Of a stretch of 16,653 nt of DNA, positions 7,248-15,125 are shown piece by piece (positions within the stretch are counted from its first letter, which is position 1; the number at the start of each line of letters is the position of its first letter). Origin of the DNA: Pseudomonadota bacterium (GTDB taxonomy: Bacteria; Pseudomonadota; Alphaproteobacteria; Acetobacterales; Acetobacteraceae); assembly GCA_021807975.1 (NCBI GenBank), contig JAKBCJ010000052.1:1-16653 (forward strand), written 5' to 3'. The translations under genes and the position numbers were made by a program. Below the pieces are notes generated by a model. It was not told the DNA's origin. It did no database searches and saw nothing but the letters and a program-made list of their open reading frames with translations.

Positions 7248-7820
7248 CTATGGCGCCAGCAACCGCGATACCCAGTTCTGGACGGGGTCGCCGCTGCCCA
7301 TATCCGGCTGCACCAGACCATCGATCATGAAGGTCGGCGAGACGTGGATTCCGTTCTGGCGGGCATATTTCGCGTGCCACTTCACTTCGCGATCGAGGGT
7401 GGGAATGGCGAAGGCATCCGCCAGGTTCAGGCCGCTGTAAACCTCGATCCGAGCGATGATGTGATTGGGGGTGGCGTCCATGTTTGGGCCGGCGCAGTGG
7501 TGGGCGAATTCAAATTCCTCCCGATGCGCGGCAACCGCGGTCATGACGGCTTTGGCGGCCTGCTTGCCCTCGGGCAAAGTGGAGGCTGCCAGAATGCAGC
7601 GGACGATCACCCCGGAATACATGTGCCAAGGTTGCGACTGCAGACGGATCTTGATGGTGATGCGGTCCTCGCCGGCCAGGGTCAGCGTCTGGTCGAGTTT
7701 GCCCAGCGCCTTGACCGAGAATGGGCAGGTCGGTTCCAGGAACATTTCGAAGACGCGCGGGCCGTGGCCCCAGGTCAGAGGGTCGGCATGCCATGTGTCT
7801 GTCTGGTTCATCGTTTCCAT
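7248..7820 (-). CDS. Thioredoxin-fold (DsbA-like) protein with a single-cysteine CPFS motif
   Basis: A 190-residue cytoplasmic protein of thioredoxin/DsbA fold. The active-site position reads EPTCPFS (C32-P33-F34-S35), so the second cysteine of CxxC is replaced by serine, as in glutathione S-transferase kappa and some DsbA-like oxidoreductases. The cis-proline loop is HVSPTF (P162). Two further cysteines (C75 and C109) are far away in sequence. The segment QSQPWHMYSGVIVRC follows the second strand and matches a conserved family of alphaproteobacterial thioredoxin-domain proteins as I recall it. A single cysteine suggests reduction or glutathione chemistry rather than disulphide formation; the substrate is unknown. 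The ATG at 7820 is used, but the ATG three codons later (7811) is about as good; neither has a strong ribosome site. A small helix-turn-helix gene lies 125 bases upstream. Confidence 0.88.
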   Translation of the reverse strand: METMNQTDTWHADPLTWGHGPRVFEMFLEPTCPFSVKALGKLDQTLTLAGEDRITIKIRLQSQPWHMYSGVIVRCILAASTLPEGKQAAKAVMTAVAAHREEFEFAHHCAGPNMDATPNHIIARIEVYSGLNLADAFAIPTLDREVKWHAKYARQNGIHVSPTFMIDGLVQPDMGSGDPVQNWVSRLLAP

Positions 7821-7945
7821 CCCGTTTGTGCGGTCTTACTATGACACTGACGGCTTATGGAGAAGGGTAACAGATTGGCGTCCGGCGGAAAGCCGCCCGC
7901 GAGCCGCGCCGCGTGCGCTGGCTCACGGGTTTGGTCCGGTCGGGC

Positions 7946-8275
7946 TTAGTTTGCCGGGGCGGTCTCGGCGGTGGCGGACTCGGCGCGGAAACGCGCATAG
8001 GCGCGGACGCGCACGGGAAACTTGTGCCAGGCGGACGTGCCTTCATACCGGGCGTAGGCGGGGACGCGCTGGCGGGGGGTGCGGCTGAGGGCGTTCGGCG
8101 ACGCCTTGACGGCGGCCCGGGCGCTGCTGAGCCATTCCGGCGACAGAGAGACCGTGGCGTTCAGGTTGGCGGGGGCCGGGATTTTGCCGGCGCGGATGGC
8201 GCGGCGGAGAACGCGGACGGGGACGCCCAAGCTGCGGGCTGCGTCGGGAAGGCCGAATTTGATGCTATCAGTCAT
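7946..8275 (-). CDS. Small helix-turn-helix protein, probably DNA-binding
   Basis: A 109-residue protein. Residues 9-35 (L-P-D-A-A-R-S-L-G-V-P...L-R-R-A-I-R-A-G-K-I-P-A) have the spacing of a MerR/excisionase-type helix-turn-helix. A second short segment, SLSPEWL (43-49), resembles the wing-plus-helix seen in such proteins. The C-terminal half is basic and aromatic and carries an internal repeat: RVPAYARY (70-77) and RVRAYARF (89-96). There is no signal peptide. The ATG at 8275 has AGGA 12 bases upstream, a little far. It is divergent from the PhnA-like gene, with 120 bases between the starts, so it could control itself or that gene. The function is not established; the gene is supported by its fold-like pattern and sensible context. 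Confidence 0.7.
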   Translation of the reverse strand: MTDSIKFGLPDAARSLGVPVRVLRRAIRAGKIPAPANLNATVSLSPEWLSSARAAVKASPNALSRTPRQRVPAYARYEGTSAWHKFPVRVRAYARFRAESATAETAPAN

Positions 8276-8395
8276 TCTGGTCAGTGATCCTGGTTAATCC
8301 GGGCGCTGTATGACCACTGCTGGGGGTTGGTTGCAAGAGTTGGCATCACGGTGCTTGCGAATTGTGCCGCCAGCCGCGAGAACCGCCGCTTCCTG

Positions 8396-8716
8396 ATGAC
8401 AGAGGCGGATATGGCCGACGGTGGTGATGAGTATGTGTTCGACGAAGCGACCGGCGAGTGGCGCCCGGCGGGGGACGTCGCGGCGGCCGCCGTTACCGAA
8501 CGGGGCGTAGTGCGTGACTCGGCAGGGAATGTTCTGGCCGATGGGGACTCGGTGGCGCTGATCAAGGATTTGAAGGTGAAGGGCGCGAACCAGACGCTGA
8601 AGCAGGGCACGATCATCAAATCGATTCGGCTGACGGATAATGATGAGGAGATCGACTGCCGCCACGACGCGATCAAGGGGCTGGTGCTGCGGACGGAGTT
8701 TGTGCGCAAGCGGTGA
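8396..8716 (+). CDS. PhnA (YjdM) C-terminal-domain protein lacking the zinc ribbon
   Basis: A 106-residue protein whose second half matches the PhnA/YjdM C-terminal domain: V.RDSAGNVLADGDSV, then LIKDLKVKGANQTLKQGT, then EIDC, then LRTEFVRKR at the end. In YjdM this domain follows an N-terminal zinc ribbon with four cysteines. Here the N-terminus (DEYVFDEATGEWRP) keeps the aromatic pattern but has no cysteine, so no zinc site is possible. The ATG at 8396 is preferred; the ATG at 8411 is an alternative with AGAGG 6 bases upstream. Despite the historical name, PhnA-domain proteins are not established phosphonate enzymes and the function is unknown. It faces the helix-turn-helix gene divergently and converges on the CoA-transferase gene. 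Confidence 0.88.
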   Translation: MTEADMADGGDEYVFDEATGEWRPAGDVAAAAVTERGVVRDSAGNVLADGDSVALIKDLKVKGANQTLKQGTIIKSIRLTDNDEEIDCRHDAIKGLVLRTEFVRKR

Positions 8717-8800
8717 CTTATGGACGGGGTGGGCTGAACCCATATCGGGCACCACAGATCGCCAAGGAAAAGTTGCTCCAGGCTACGTGAGCGGACAGTT

Positions 8801-8831
8801 CTTCCCGTCGGACACCCACCACGACGGGAAG
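8801..8831. terminator. Strong hairpin between convergent genes, possible bidirectional terminator
   Basis: CTTCCCGTCG (8801-8810) and CGACGGGAAG (8822-8831) are perfect 10-base arms around an 11-base loop. It lies between the stop of the PhnA-like gene (8716) and the stop of the CoA-transferase gene (8916), where a shared terminator is expected. Neither strand shows a T-tract after the stem, so it is not a classical intrinsic terminator. Confidence 0.4.
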
Positions 8832-8915
8832 GCCGATTGTCAGAGAAAGTCCAGACTTCTAAAGATGAGAGGACTGGGGCCTCCGTCAAACGATGCGTTT
8901 ATTTCGCAGCGTCCC

Positions 8916-10421
8916 CTAACCGAGCATCGATCCTGTCTCAACGAACCGCTGATGCCAGGACAGCGCCTCGTTCAACAACGACGGCGAATGCCCGCCATAC
9001 GACCCCGCCTGCGCTCGGCGGAAATAATCCGCCAACCCCGGCCGGTAATCCGGATGCGCGCAATTCTCGATGATCACCTTCGCGCGCTGCTTCGGTGACA
9101 GCCCGCGCAGATCGGCCAACCCCTGTTCGCTGACGAGCACCTGCACATCCTGGTTGATGTGATCGACATGGCTCGCCTGCGGCACGAAAGCCGATATCCG
9201 GCCGCCTTTCGCCGTGGATGGGGACAGGAAGATCGAAACATAGGCATTCCGGGCGAAATCCCCCGAACCGCCGATGCCATTCTGAATGCGGGACCCCATC
9301 ACATGGGTCGAATTGACGTTGCCGTAGATGTCAGCCTCGATCATCCCGTTCATCGCGATACAGCCCAGACGGCGGATCAATTCCGGATGGTTGCTGATCT
9401 CCTGCGGCCGCAGAATCATCTTGTTGCGAAACCGCTCCATATCGGCATTCAGCGCCGCCGCCGCGCCCGGGCTTAGCGAAAACGCCGTCGCCGAGGCCAT
9501 GCGCAGCTTGCCGACGTCCAGCAGGTCCAGCATCCCGTCCTGGATCACCTCGGTATAGGCCGTCATGTTCTCGAACGGGCTGTTCACCAGCCCGGTCATC
9601 ACCGCATTGGCGACATTGCCGACACCGGACTGAAGCGGCAGAAGCGACGGCGGCAGGCGGCCTTTGGTGACCTCGTGCCGCAGGAATTCCAGCAAATGCC
9701 CGGCGATGGCGTTCGCCGCGGCATCAGGCGGGGCGAACGGCAGATTGCGGTCGGGAGCATGGGTTTCCACGATGGCGACGACCTTTTCCGGGTCGCAGCG
9801 GAAATACGCCCCGCCAATACGGTCGTCCGGACGGATCAGCGGGATCGGCACGCGGTGCGGTGGCAGCGCGGTGCCATAGTAGATGTCGTGCATCCCCTGA
9901 AGTGCGGGGTTCTGCCAGGCGTTCACCTCCAGAATCACCTGCCTGGCCTGATCCAGCCACGTCTTGTTGTTACCGACCGACGACGACGGAATCAGCGAAC
10001 CGTCTGGCCGGATACCTGAAACTTCGATCACCGCCGTATCGAGCGGCCCCAAAAACCCCTGCCAGGCCAGCGGGGCGACCTGACTGAGATGCATATCGAA
10101 ATACGCCATCTCGCCGCGGTTGATCTTGTCGCGCAGGATTGGATCGGAGTTATAGGGCAGACGGAACTCTATTCCATCCACCTTGGCCAGCGCGCCATCC
10201 AGTTCGGGGCCGGTGGACGCCCCGGTCCAGACCCGGACCCGAAACAGGTCCCCAGCCGCATGTGCCGCCTCGATCCTGGCCGCAAGGGCCATGGGGACGG
10301 CTTTGGGATAGCCGGATCCGGTGAAACCGCTCATGCCCACCGTGCTGCCGGAGGTAATGAACGACGCAGCCTGCTCCGCGCTCATGACCTTGGAACGCAG
10401 ACTCTCGCAACCGATCCGCAT
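8916..10421 (-). CDS. aarC: Succinyl-CoA:acetate CoA-transferase / acetyl-CoA hydrolase family
   Basis: A 501-residue class I CoA-transferase that moves CoA between succinyl-CoA and acetate, giving succinate and acetyl-CoA; cytoplasmic. The sequence follows the AarC enzyme of Acetobacter aceti as I know it over nearly its whole length (about 505 residues there): GFTGSGYPK (32-40), TGASTGP (66-72), SSSVGN, LPLQSGVGNVANAV (261-274), and the catalytic glutamate E291 in TEVIQDGML. The IGGSGDF motif and the C-terminal ADLRGLSP and HPDYRP blocks are also present. The ATG at 10421 is required by an in-frame stop two codons upstream, and it gives the family's LRSKV start region; its ribosome site is unusually distant. 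In acetic acid bacteria this enzyme replaces succinyl-CoA synthetase in the TCA cycle, yet sucD is in the same window. The exact acid specificity is inferred. Confidence 0.95.
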   Translation of the reverse strand: MRIGCESLRSKVMSAEQAASFITSGSTVGMSGFTGSGYPKAVPMALAARIEAAHAAGDLFRVRVWTGASTGPELDGALAKVDGIEFRLPYNSDPILRDKINRGEMAYFDMHLSQVAPLAWQGFLGPLDTAVIEVSGIRPDGSLIPSSSVGNNKTWLDQARQVILEVNAWQNPALQGMHDIYYGTALPPHRVPIPLIRPDDRIGGAYFRCDPEKVVAIVETHAPDRNLPFAPPDAAANAIAGHLLEFLRHEVTKGRLPPSLLPLQSGVGNVANAVMTGLVNSPFENMTAYTEVIQDGMLDLLDVGKLRMASATAFSLSPGAAAALNADMERFRNKMILRPQEISNHPELIRRLGCIAMNGMIEADIYGNVNSTHVMGSRIQNGIGGSGDFARNAYVSIFLSPSTAKGGRISAFVPQASHVDHINQDVQVLVSEQGLADLRGLSPKQRAKVIIENCAHPDYRPGLADYFRRAQAGSYGGHSPSLLNEALSWHQRFVETGSMLG

Positions 10422-10434
10422 TCGCCGCTATCGA

Positions 10435-10440
10435 CCTCCT
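10435..10440 (-). promoter_or_regulatory. Perfect but distant Shine-Dalgarno of the CoA-transferase gene
   Basis: AGGAGG on the minus strand lies 13 bases before the ATG at 10421, longer than the usual 5-9. A TAG in frame between them rules out an earlier start. Translation may be weaker than the perfect site suggests. Confidence 0.5.
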
Positions 10441-10521
10441 GTTCGCGTATGCCGCCATCCTGGGGCATCCGACGGGCCGCTGCCTTGCGCTACATCAACA
10501 AGCGGTCCCGGGGATCGGGGG

Positions 10522-11307
10522 TTACCGAGCGAAAAACATCTCCGTCAGGACGTAGTCGAAGGCAAGGATCAGGATGGAGGCGCTGACAACAGCCAGAGTC
10601 GTCGCCGACCCGACGCCCTGGGCGCCGCCCTTGCTGTTGTAGCCCTGGTAGCAGCCCATCAACGAGATGATGAACCCGAACACCGCCGCCTTCGCCAGAC
10701 CGGACACCACGTCGTTGGTCTGCACGAAGTTGACCGTGTTGGTTAGATAGCTCTCGACGTTAAAGCCCAGCTTCATGGTGGACACGATGAAGCCGCCCAG
10801 CACGCCCAGCACGTCGGCGACCAGCACCAGGATCGGCAGGGCGATCGTGCCCGCCAGCAGGCGCGGCGCCACCAGGTACTTCATCGGGTTGGTGGACAGG
10901 GTGGACAGCGCGTCGATCTGGTCGGTGACCCGCATCGTTCCCAGTTCCGCCGCCATCGCCGCGCCGACACGCCCGGCGACCATCAGCCCGGCCAGAACCG
11001 GCCCAAGTTCGCGCGTGACGGACAGCACGACCAGATTTGCCACCGCGCCCTGGGCGGAAAACCGAGCAAACCCGGTGTAGGATTGCAGCGCCAGCACCAT
11101 GCCGGTGAACACCGCCGTCAGCGCCACGACAGGCAGGCTGAAAAAGCCGATCTCCAGCAGCGCCCGCACGAACAGCCGGCCATAGAACGGTGGCCGGAAG
11201 ATGTGCGACAGGCCATCGAGCGCGAACAACGCCAGCCCGCCGGCGCCGCGACAAAGGCCGATAACCGCTCGGCCGATCACCGCCAGGAAGTCCAGGATTG
11301 TGTTCAC
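10522..11307 (-). CDS. mlaE: MlaE-type permease of a lipid ABC transporter
   Basis: A 261-residue inner-membrane permease of the MlaE/YrbE family, which with MlaF (ATPase) and MlaD (MCE substrate-binding protein) moves phospholipids between the membranes. About five to six hydrophobic stretches are seen, roughly at residues 52-78, 88-125, 140-175, 205-225 and 240-258. The family signature TRELGPVLAGLMVAGRVGAA precedes AELGTMRVT.QIDAL, the coupling region that contacts the ATPase. Length is normal. The start is a GTG at 11307 with no evident ribosome site. It lies 81 bases after dnaB and 100 bases before the CoA-transferase start, all on one strand. No mlaF or mlaD gene is adjacent, so the transporter partners must be elsewhere in the genome. 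Confidence 0.93.
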   Translation of the reverse strand: MNTILDFLAVIGRAVIGLCRGAGGLALFALDGLSHIFRPPFYGRLFVRALLEIGFFSLPVVALTAVFTGMVLALQSYTGFARFSAQGAVANLVVLSVTRELGPVLAGLMVAGRVGAAMAAELGTMRVTDQIDALSTLSTNPMKYLVAPRLLAGTIALPILVLVADVLGVLGGFIVSTMKLGFNVESYLTNTVNFVQTNDVVSGLAKAAVFGFIISLMGCYQGYNSKGGAQGVGSATTLAVVSASILILAFDYVLTEMFFAR

Positions 11308-11388
11308 GCGCTATACTACATCCAATGCCAGCGGCGGCACTACCAGTGCAACGGGGGTGCCGTCAAAGCACGGCCCCGGTGGACACGC

Positions 11389-12888
11389 TTAATCATGGTA
11401 TTGGGCATGGATCAGGTCCACGTCGCCGAAGCGGGTGAACTCACCTTCGAACAGCAGGGGAATCGTGCCGGTCGGGCCGTGGCGCTGCTTGGCAATGATC
11501 AGATCGGCCAGATTGTGCGCCTTCTCCATCTTCTGCTTCCACTCCTCCATCGCGGCCTGGAACTTCTCGCCGCTGCCGTCGAAGCCGATTTCCTTGGGTT
11601 CTTTCTGTTGCAGATAGTACTCGTCGCGATAGACGAACAGCACCGAGTCGGCGTCCTGCTCGATCGACCCGGACTCACGCAGATCGGACAGTTGCGGGCG
11701 CTTGTCGTCGCGGTTTTCGACCTGACGCGACAACTGCGACAGCGCTATGACCGGGACGGCGAGCTCTTTCGCCAGCGCCTTCAGGCCCTGGGTGATCATG
11801 CTGATTTCCAGCACGCGGCTTTCCGGCTTGGTGCCGGCGGCGGGACGCATAAGCTGGAGGTAATCGACCACCACCAGCGCAAGCCCCTTGGTCCGCTTCA
11901 GCCGGCGGCAGCGGGTGCGCAGGGCGGACATGGTGATGGCGGGGGTGTCGTCGATCTGGATCGGCAGCGACGAAATCTCCCGCGAGACTTCGATGAATTT
12001 GTCGAAATCCCGCTGGCCGATGTCGCCACGGCGGATACGGTCGCCCGATATGCGGGCTTCCTCGCTCAGCAGACGGGTGGCGAGCTGTTCGGAGCTCATT
12101 TCCAGCGAGAAGATCGCGACCGTTGCCTTGGGGACGCCGTTCGGGTCGGACTGGCGGGCCTCCGCCAGCAGCGCCTTGGCGGCACCGAAAGCGATTTTGG
12201 TAGCCAGCGCGGTTTTGCCCATGCCGGGACGGCCTGCCAGGATCATCAAATCCGACGGATGCAGGCCACCCATCTTGGCATCCAGGTCACGCAGGCCGGT
12301 GGTCAGGCCAGACACCGTTCCCGCGCGGCGGAACGCCCGTTCGGCGCCAAGGATCGCGTCGGTCAGCGCGCGTTCGAAGGTGACGAAGCCGCCGCCTGTG
12401 CCGTTGTCGGCAGCCAGATCGAACAGCGACTGTTCGGCGGCTTCGATTTGCAGCGCGCCGTCCAGTTCAGGATCGGCGCCGAACGCGTTGTTGACGACGG
12501 TTTCGCCGATATCGATCAACTGGCGGCGCATCCAGGTGTCCAGGATCGCCTTGCCGTAGTCGCCGGCGTTGATGATGCCGACCATCGCGGTCAGCAACTG
12601 GGTCAGATAGGCGGTGCCGCCGACTTCGTCCAGGATGCCGGCGTGCTCGAACTCCGCCTTCAGGGTGACGGCGTCGGCCAGTTGGCCGGCTTCGATCCGG
12701 CGGGCGATGGCCTGATAGATGCGGCCGTGGATCGGGTCGGCGAAATGCTCCGCCGCCAGAAACTCGGAAACGCGCTCATAGGCTTTGTTGTTGGCCAGGA
12801 GGGCACCGAGAAGCGCTTGCTCTGCCTGGACGTTAGAGGGCGGGAGACGTTGGGACAGGCCGAAAAGGGGGGCGTCGATGGTGTTCAC
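11389..12888 (-). CDS. dnaB: Replicative DNA helicase DnaB
   Basis: The 499-residue hexameric helicase that unwinds DNA at the replication fork and recruits primase. The N-terminal domain begins at about residue 15 (PSNVQAEQALLGALL). The RecA-like C-terminal domain carries Walker A GRPGMGKT (219-226), the H1a region IFSLEMSSEQL, Walker B VVVDYLQLM (D342), and LSQLSR followed by DLRESGSIEQDAD, all typical of DnaB. Length is normal for alphaproteobacteria. The start is a GTG at 12888 with no strong ribosome site; the start is supported by a typical short N-terminus before PSN.QAE. The 95 bases between it and the upstream recQ stop hold a palindrome and a near-consensus DnaA box. The usual rplI neighbour is not here; mlaE follows. 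Confidence 0.97.
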   Translation of the reverse strand: MNTIDAPLFGLSQRLPPSNVQAEQALLGALLANNKAYERVSEFLAAEHFADPIHGRIYQAIARRIEAGQLADAVTLKAEFEHAGILDEVGGTAYLTQLLTAMVGIINAGDYGKAILDTWMRRQLIDIGETVVNNAFGADPELDGALQIEAAEQSLFDLAADNGTGGGFVTFERALTDAILGAERAFRRAGTVSGLTTGLRDLDAKMGGLHPSDLMILAGRPGMGKTALATKIAFGAAKALLAEARQSDPNGVPKATVAIFSLEMSSEQLATRLLSEEARISGDRIRRGDIGQRDFDKFIEVSREISSLPIQIDDTPAITMSALRTRCRRLKRTKGLALVVVDYLQLMRPAAGTKPESRVLEISMITQGLKALAKELAVPVIALSQLSRQVENRDDKRPQLSDLRESGSIEQDADSVLFVYRDEYYLQQKEPKEIGFDGSGEKFQAAMEEWKQKMEKAHNLADLIIAKQRHGPTGTIPLLFEGEFTRFGDVDLIHAQYHD

Positions 12889-12926
12889 GGACGCAGTCTA
12901 TCCCGAACCGGGCGGTGGCGCATGAT

Positions 12927-12953
12927 GTTACCGGCCGGTTACCCTGTGGATAG
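12927..12953. promoter_or_regulatory. Palindrome plus near-consensus DnaA box upstream of dnaB
   Basis: GTTACCGGCCGGTTAC (12927-12942) is a palindrome with one mismatched pair around a perfect ACCGGCCGGT core. Two bases on, TGTGGATAG (12945-12953) reads CTATCCACA on the minus strand, one base from the DnaA box TTATCCACA. Both lie 38-65 bases before the dnaB GTG, in the promoter zone. The binding protein and function are inferred. Confidence 0.35.
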
Positions 12954-12983
12954 CGGGGAGGAAGTCGGATCGGGATCCAACCG

Positions 12984-14852
12984 CTACGCCCGTGTGGCCA
13001 GTCCGGCTGGAATCCCCGCGCCCAGCACGCCCAGCACATTCCGGCCGTAGCGCTCCAGCTTCGACGCACCGACGCCCTTTATGGAGGCCAGTTCGTCCAG
13101 CGTCGCCGGCTTCATCGCGGCGATCTCCCGCAGCACTGAATCGTGGAAGATTACGTACGGGGGAATCCCCTGCCCTTTCGATTCCGCCAGCCGCCACATC
13201 CGCAGCGCCTCATACAACGACGCATCGACGGGCAAGGACACCTCGCCCGAAGCGTCCGAGTCAGCAGCAGACCCCCGGCCACGTTCGGGACGGTCCAGCT
13301 TCGCCGGTTTCGGCTGGTCCTGGCGCAGAATGACCTTCACCTCGCCGCGCAGGATCGGCCTGGCGACCTCCTCCACCATGAACAGGCCGCCATGGCCTTC
13401 GGTATCGACGTCCAACGCCCGCAGCGCAATCAACTGGCGGATCAGGCCGCGCCAATAGGTGGCGGCATGGGCCGCACCGACGCCGAAGGTGCGCAGCCGG
13501 TCGTGACCGTGGCGCAGGATACCCTCGGTCCGCTCCCCGCGCAGAACCGAGACGATGTGCGCGGCGCCGAAAATCTGATCGGTGCGGTAAACCGCGGACA
13601 GCGCCATTTGCGCCTCGGTCGAGGCGTCCACGGTGACCGGCGGGACCTCGCAGTTGTCGCAATGGCCGCAGTCCCGGTCCAGCGTCTCGCCGAAACAAGT
13701 CAGCAAGGATGTGGTGCGGCAGGTCACCGCCTCGGTCAGCGCGATCATCTCCTCCAGCTTGGTCCGCATGACGCGCTTACGCGCCTCAGGGGCGCCGGAC
13801 TGCGCCAGCCAGTGCCGCGCCTGGGCGACATCCTGGCCACCGAACAGCAGCATCGTATCGGCGGGATCGCCATCGCGGCCGGCACGCCCGATCTGCTGGT
13901 AATAGGCCTCCGGGCTGTCCGGCATGTCCAGATGCACCACGAACCGCACATCCGGCCGGTCGATGCCCATGCCGAAGGCGATGGTTGCGACGACGACCAG
14001 GGGTTCCCCCGACCGGAAACGGGTCAGCGAGTCCCGCTTGACCATCGGGTCCAGGCCAGCGTGAAACGCTACCGCCGGATACCCCTTCTCGTTCAGCTTC
14101 GCCGCCATCCGTTCCGTCTTCACTCGGCTGCCGCAATAAACGATGCCGCATTCGCCCTTATGGCGCTTCAGGAACTCCATCAACTGCGCGGTTTCGCCCA
14201 GCTTAGGCGCGGCCGACAAGCGCAAATTCGGGCGATGGAAGCTGGAGACGAAGACCTTCGCCCCCTCCATCTTCAGCGCCGCCAGGATGTCCTGCTGGGT
14301 GCGCGGATCGGCGGTTGCGGTCAGCGCGATGCGGGGCACGCCGGGAAACATGTCCGGGATGCGCTGCAATTCACGGTATTCCGGGCGGAATTCGTGACCC
14401 CATTGGGACACGCAATGCGCCTCGTCCACCGCGAACAGCGCCAGCGGAATGCGCGCCAGACGATCCATCGTGCCGTTGGTCAGCAGCCGTTCGGGGGACA
14501 CATACAGCAGATCGAGTTGTCCCTCGATCAGGTCGCGGGTGATCGATCGCGCCTCGGCGGGGTCGATTTCGGAGTGTAAGGCGCCGGCGTTGACACCGAC
14601 CTGACGCAGCGCGGCCACCTGATCGTCCATCAGCGCGATCAGCGGAGAAACGATGACGGCGGTGCCCGGACGAACCAGAGCGGGCACTTGGTAGCAGATA
14701 CTTTTACCGCCGCCGGTGGGCATCAGCACCAGCGCGTCGCCACCCGAGACGACATGACGCACGGCCGCATCCTGCTGGCCGCGAAAGCCCGGAAAGCCGA
14801 AAACCTGGCGCAGGACCTGTGCCGGATCGAGCATCGTGGTATCGGCAAACAT
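12984..14852 (-). CDS. recQ: ATP-dependent DNA helicase RecQ
   Basis: A 622-residue 3'-5' DNA helicase of the RecF recombination and fork-repair pathway. Motif 0 FRGQQ (23-27), Walker A TGGGKS (46-51), DEAH (143-146) followed by CVSQWGH, TATAD, and GRAGRDG mark the two helicase domains. The RecQ zinc-binding domain is complete: C378, C395, C398 and C401, in the pattern CR...FGE...CGHCDNC. A winged-helix region follows with RGLIRQLIALRAL. After a low-complexity linker rich in Lys, Arg and Asp (about 510-540) comes a C-terminal HRDC domain ending in IKGVGASKLERYG. Length and domain order match Escherichia coli RecQ. The ATG at 14852 is used; GGGAG lies 13 bases upstream. It reads towards dnaB with 95 bases between them. 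Confidence 0.97.
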   Translation of the reverse strand: MFADTTMLDPAQVLRQVFGFPGFRGQQDAAVRHVVSGGDALVLMPTGGGKSICYQVPALVRPGTAVIVSPLIALMDDQVAALRQVGVNAGALHSEIDPAEARSITRDLIEGQLDLLYVSPERLLTNGTMDRLARIPLALFAVDEAHCVSQWGHEFRPEYRELQRIPDMFPGVPRIALTATADPRTQQDILAALKMEGAKVFVSSFHRPNLRLSAAPKLGETAQLMEFLKRHKGECGIVYCGSRVKTERMAAKLNEKGYPAVAFHAGLDPMVKRDSLTRFRSGEPLVVVATIAFGMGIDRPDVRFVVHLDMPDSPEAYYQQIGRAGRDGDPADTMLLFGGQDVAQARHWLAQSGAPEARKRVMRTKLEEMIALTEAVTCRTTSLLTCFGETLDRDCGHCDNCEVPPVTVDASTEAQMALSAVYRTDQIFGAAHIVSVLRGERTEGILRHGHDRLRTFGVGAAHAATYWRGLIRQLIALRALDVDTEGHGGLFMVEEVARPILRGEVKVILRQDQPKPAKLDRPERGRGSAADSDASGEVSLPVDASLYEALRMWRLAESKGQGIPPYVIFHDSVLREIAAMKPATLDELASIKGVGASKLERYGRNVLGVLGAGIPAGLATRA

Positions 14853-15112
14853 CCCGGCTGAAAAACTCCCGATCCCACATGCGCCGCGAATCGGCTGGCG
14901 CTGCTGGCACTATAGGCGCGGTGGCGGGGAAATCTCCAACGGTGTGTCGGGAAGCCGGCCAGCTATAGTCATTGCAGTCATTCCCGGCGGTATGCCTGGG
15001 AGAATTGGCACCGCTCCTTCGATCCGCGTTACTGCCGCTTGTCCTTGAATGCCCGCGGCACCTCGCAGCGGCCCGCGTATGCAGGACGCGCCCATCCGGA
15101 AAGGTTCGGCCG
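14853..15112. other. Longest gene-free gap (260 bases), between metallophosphoesterase and recQ
   Basis: No convincing gene is seen on either strand. On the minus strand TTGGAG and TATAGT lie 19 bases apart about 60 bases before the recQ start; this could be a weak recQ promoter, but the spacing is long. The left arm of a large inverted repeat (15065-15074) sits near its far end. Confidence 0.3.
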
Positions 15113-15125
15113 TCAGGGCCGCTGC
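15065..15125 (-). other. Ten-base inverted repeat spanning the metallophosphoesterase stop
   Basis: GCAGCGGCCC (15065-15074) and GGGCCGCTGC (15116-15125) are perfect inverted arms 41 bases apart. The right arm is the last three codons of the metallophosphoesterase gene, directly before its TGA. In the transcript this would fold the end of the coding region onto the 3' region. There is no U-tract, so it may be a stabilising or Rho-related structure, or chance. Confidence 0.3.

Noticed and set aside
11083..13050. Very long open frame (655 codons) on the plus strand opposite mlaE and dnaB
   Set aside because: It is antisense to two certain genes; the protein is rich in Gln, Arg, His and Gly without any domain, as expected when a high-GC gene is read on the other strand.
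13143..14579. Open frame of 478 codons on the plus strand opposite recQ
   Set aside because: Antisense shadow of recQ with no recognisable motif and no ribosome site.
12984..14852. A defence island suggested by SNF2 and RecQ helicases in one window
   Set aside because: RecQ is a full housekeeping form with RQC and HRDC domains next to dnaB, and no methylase, nuclease or other defence gene accompanies the SNF2 gene in the visible part.
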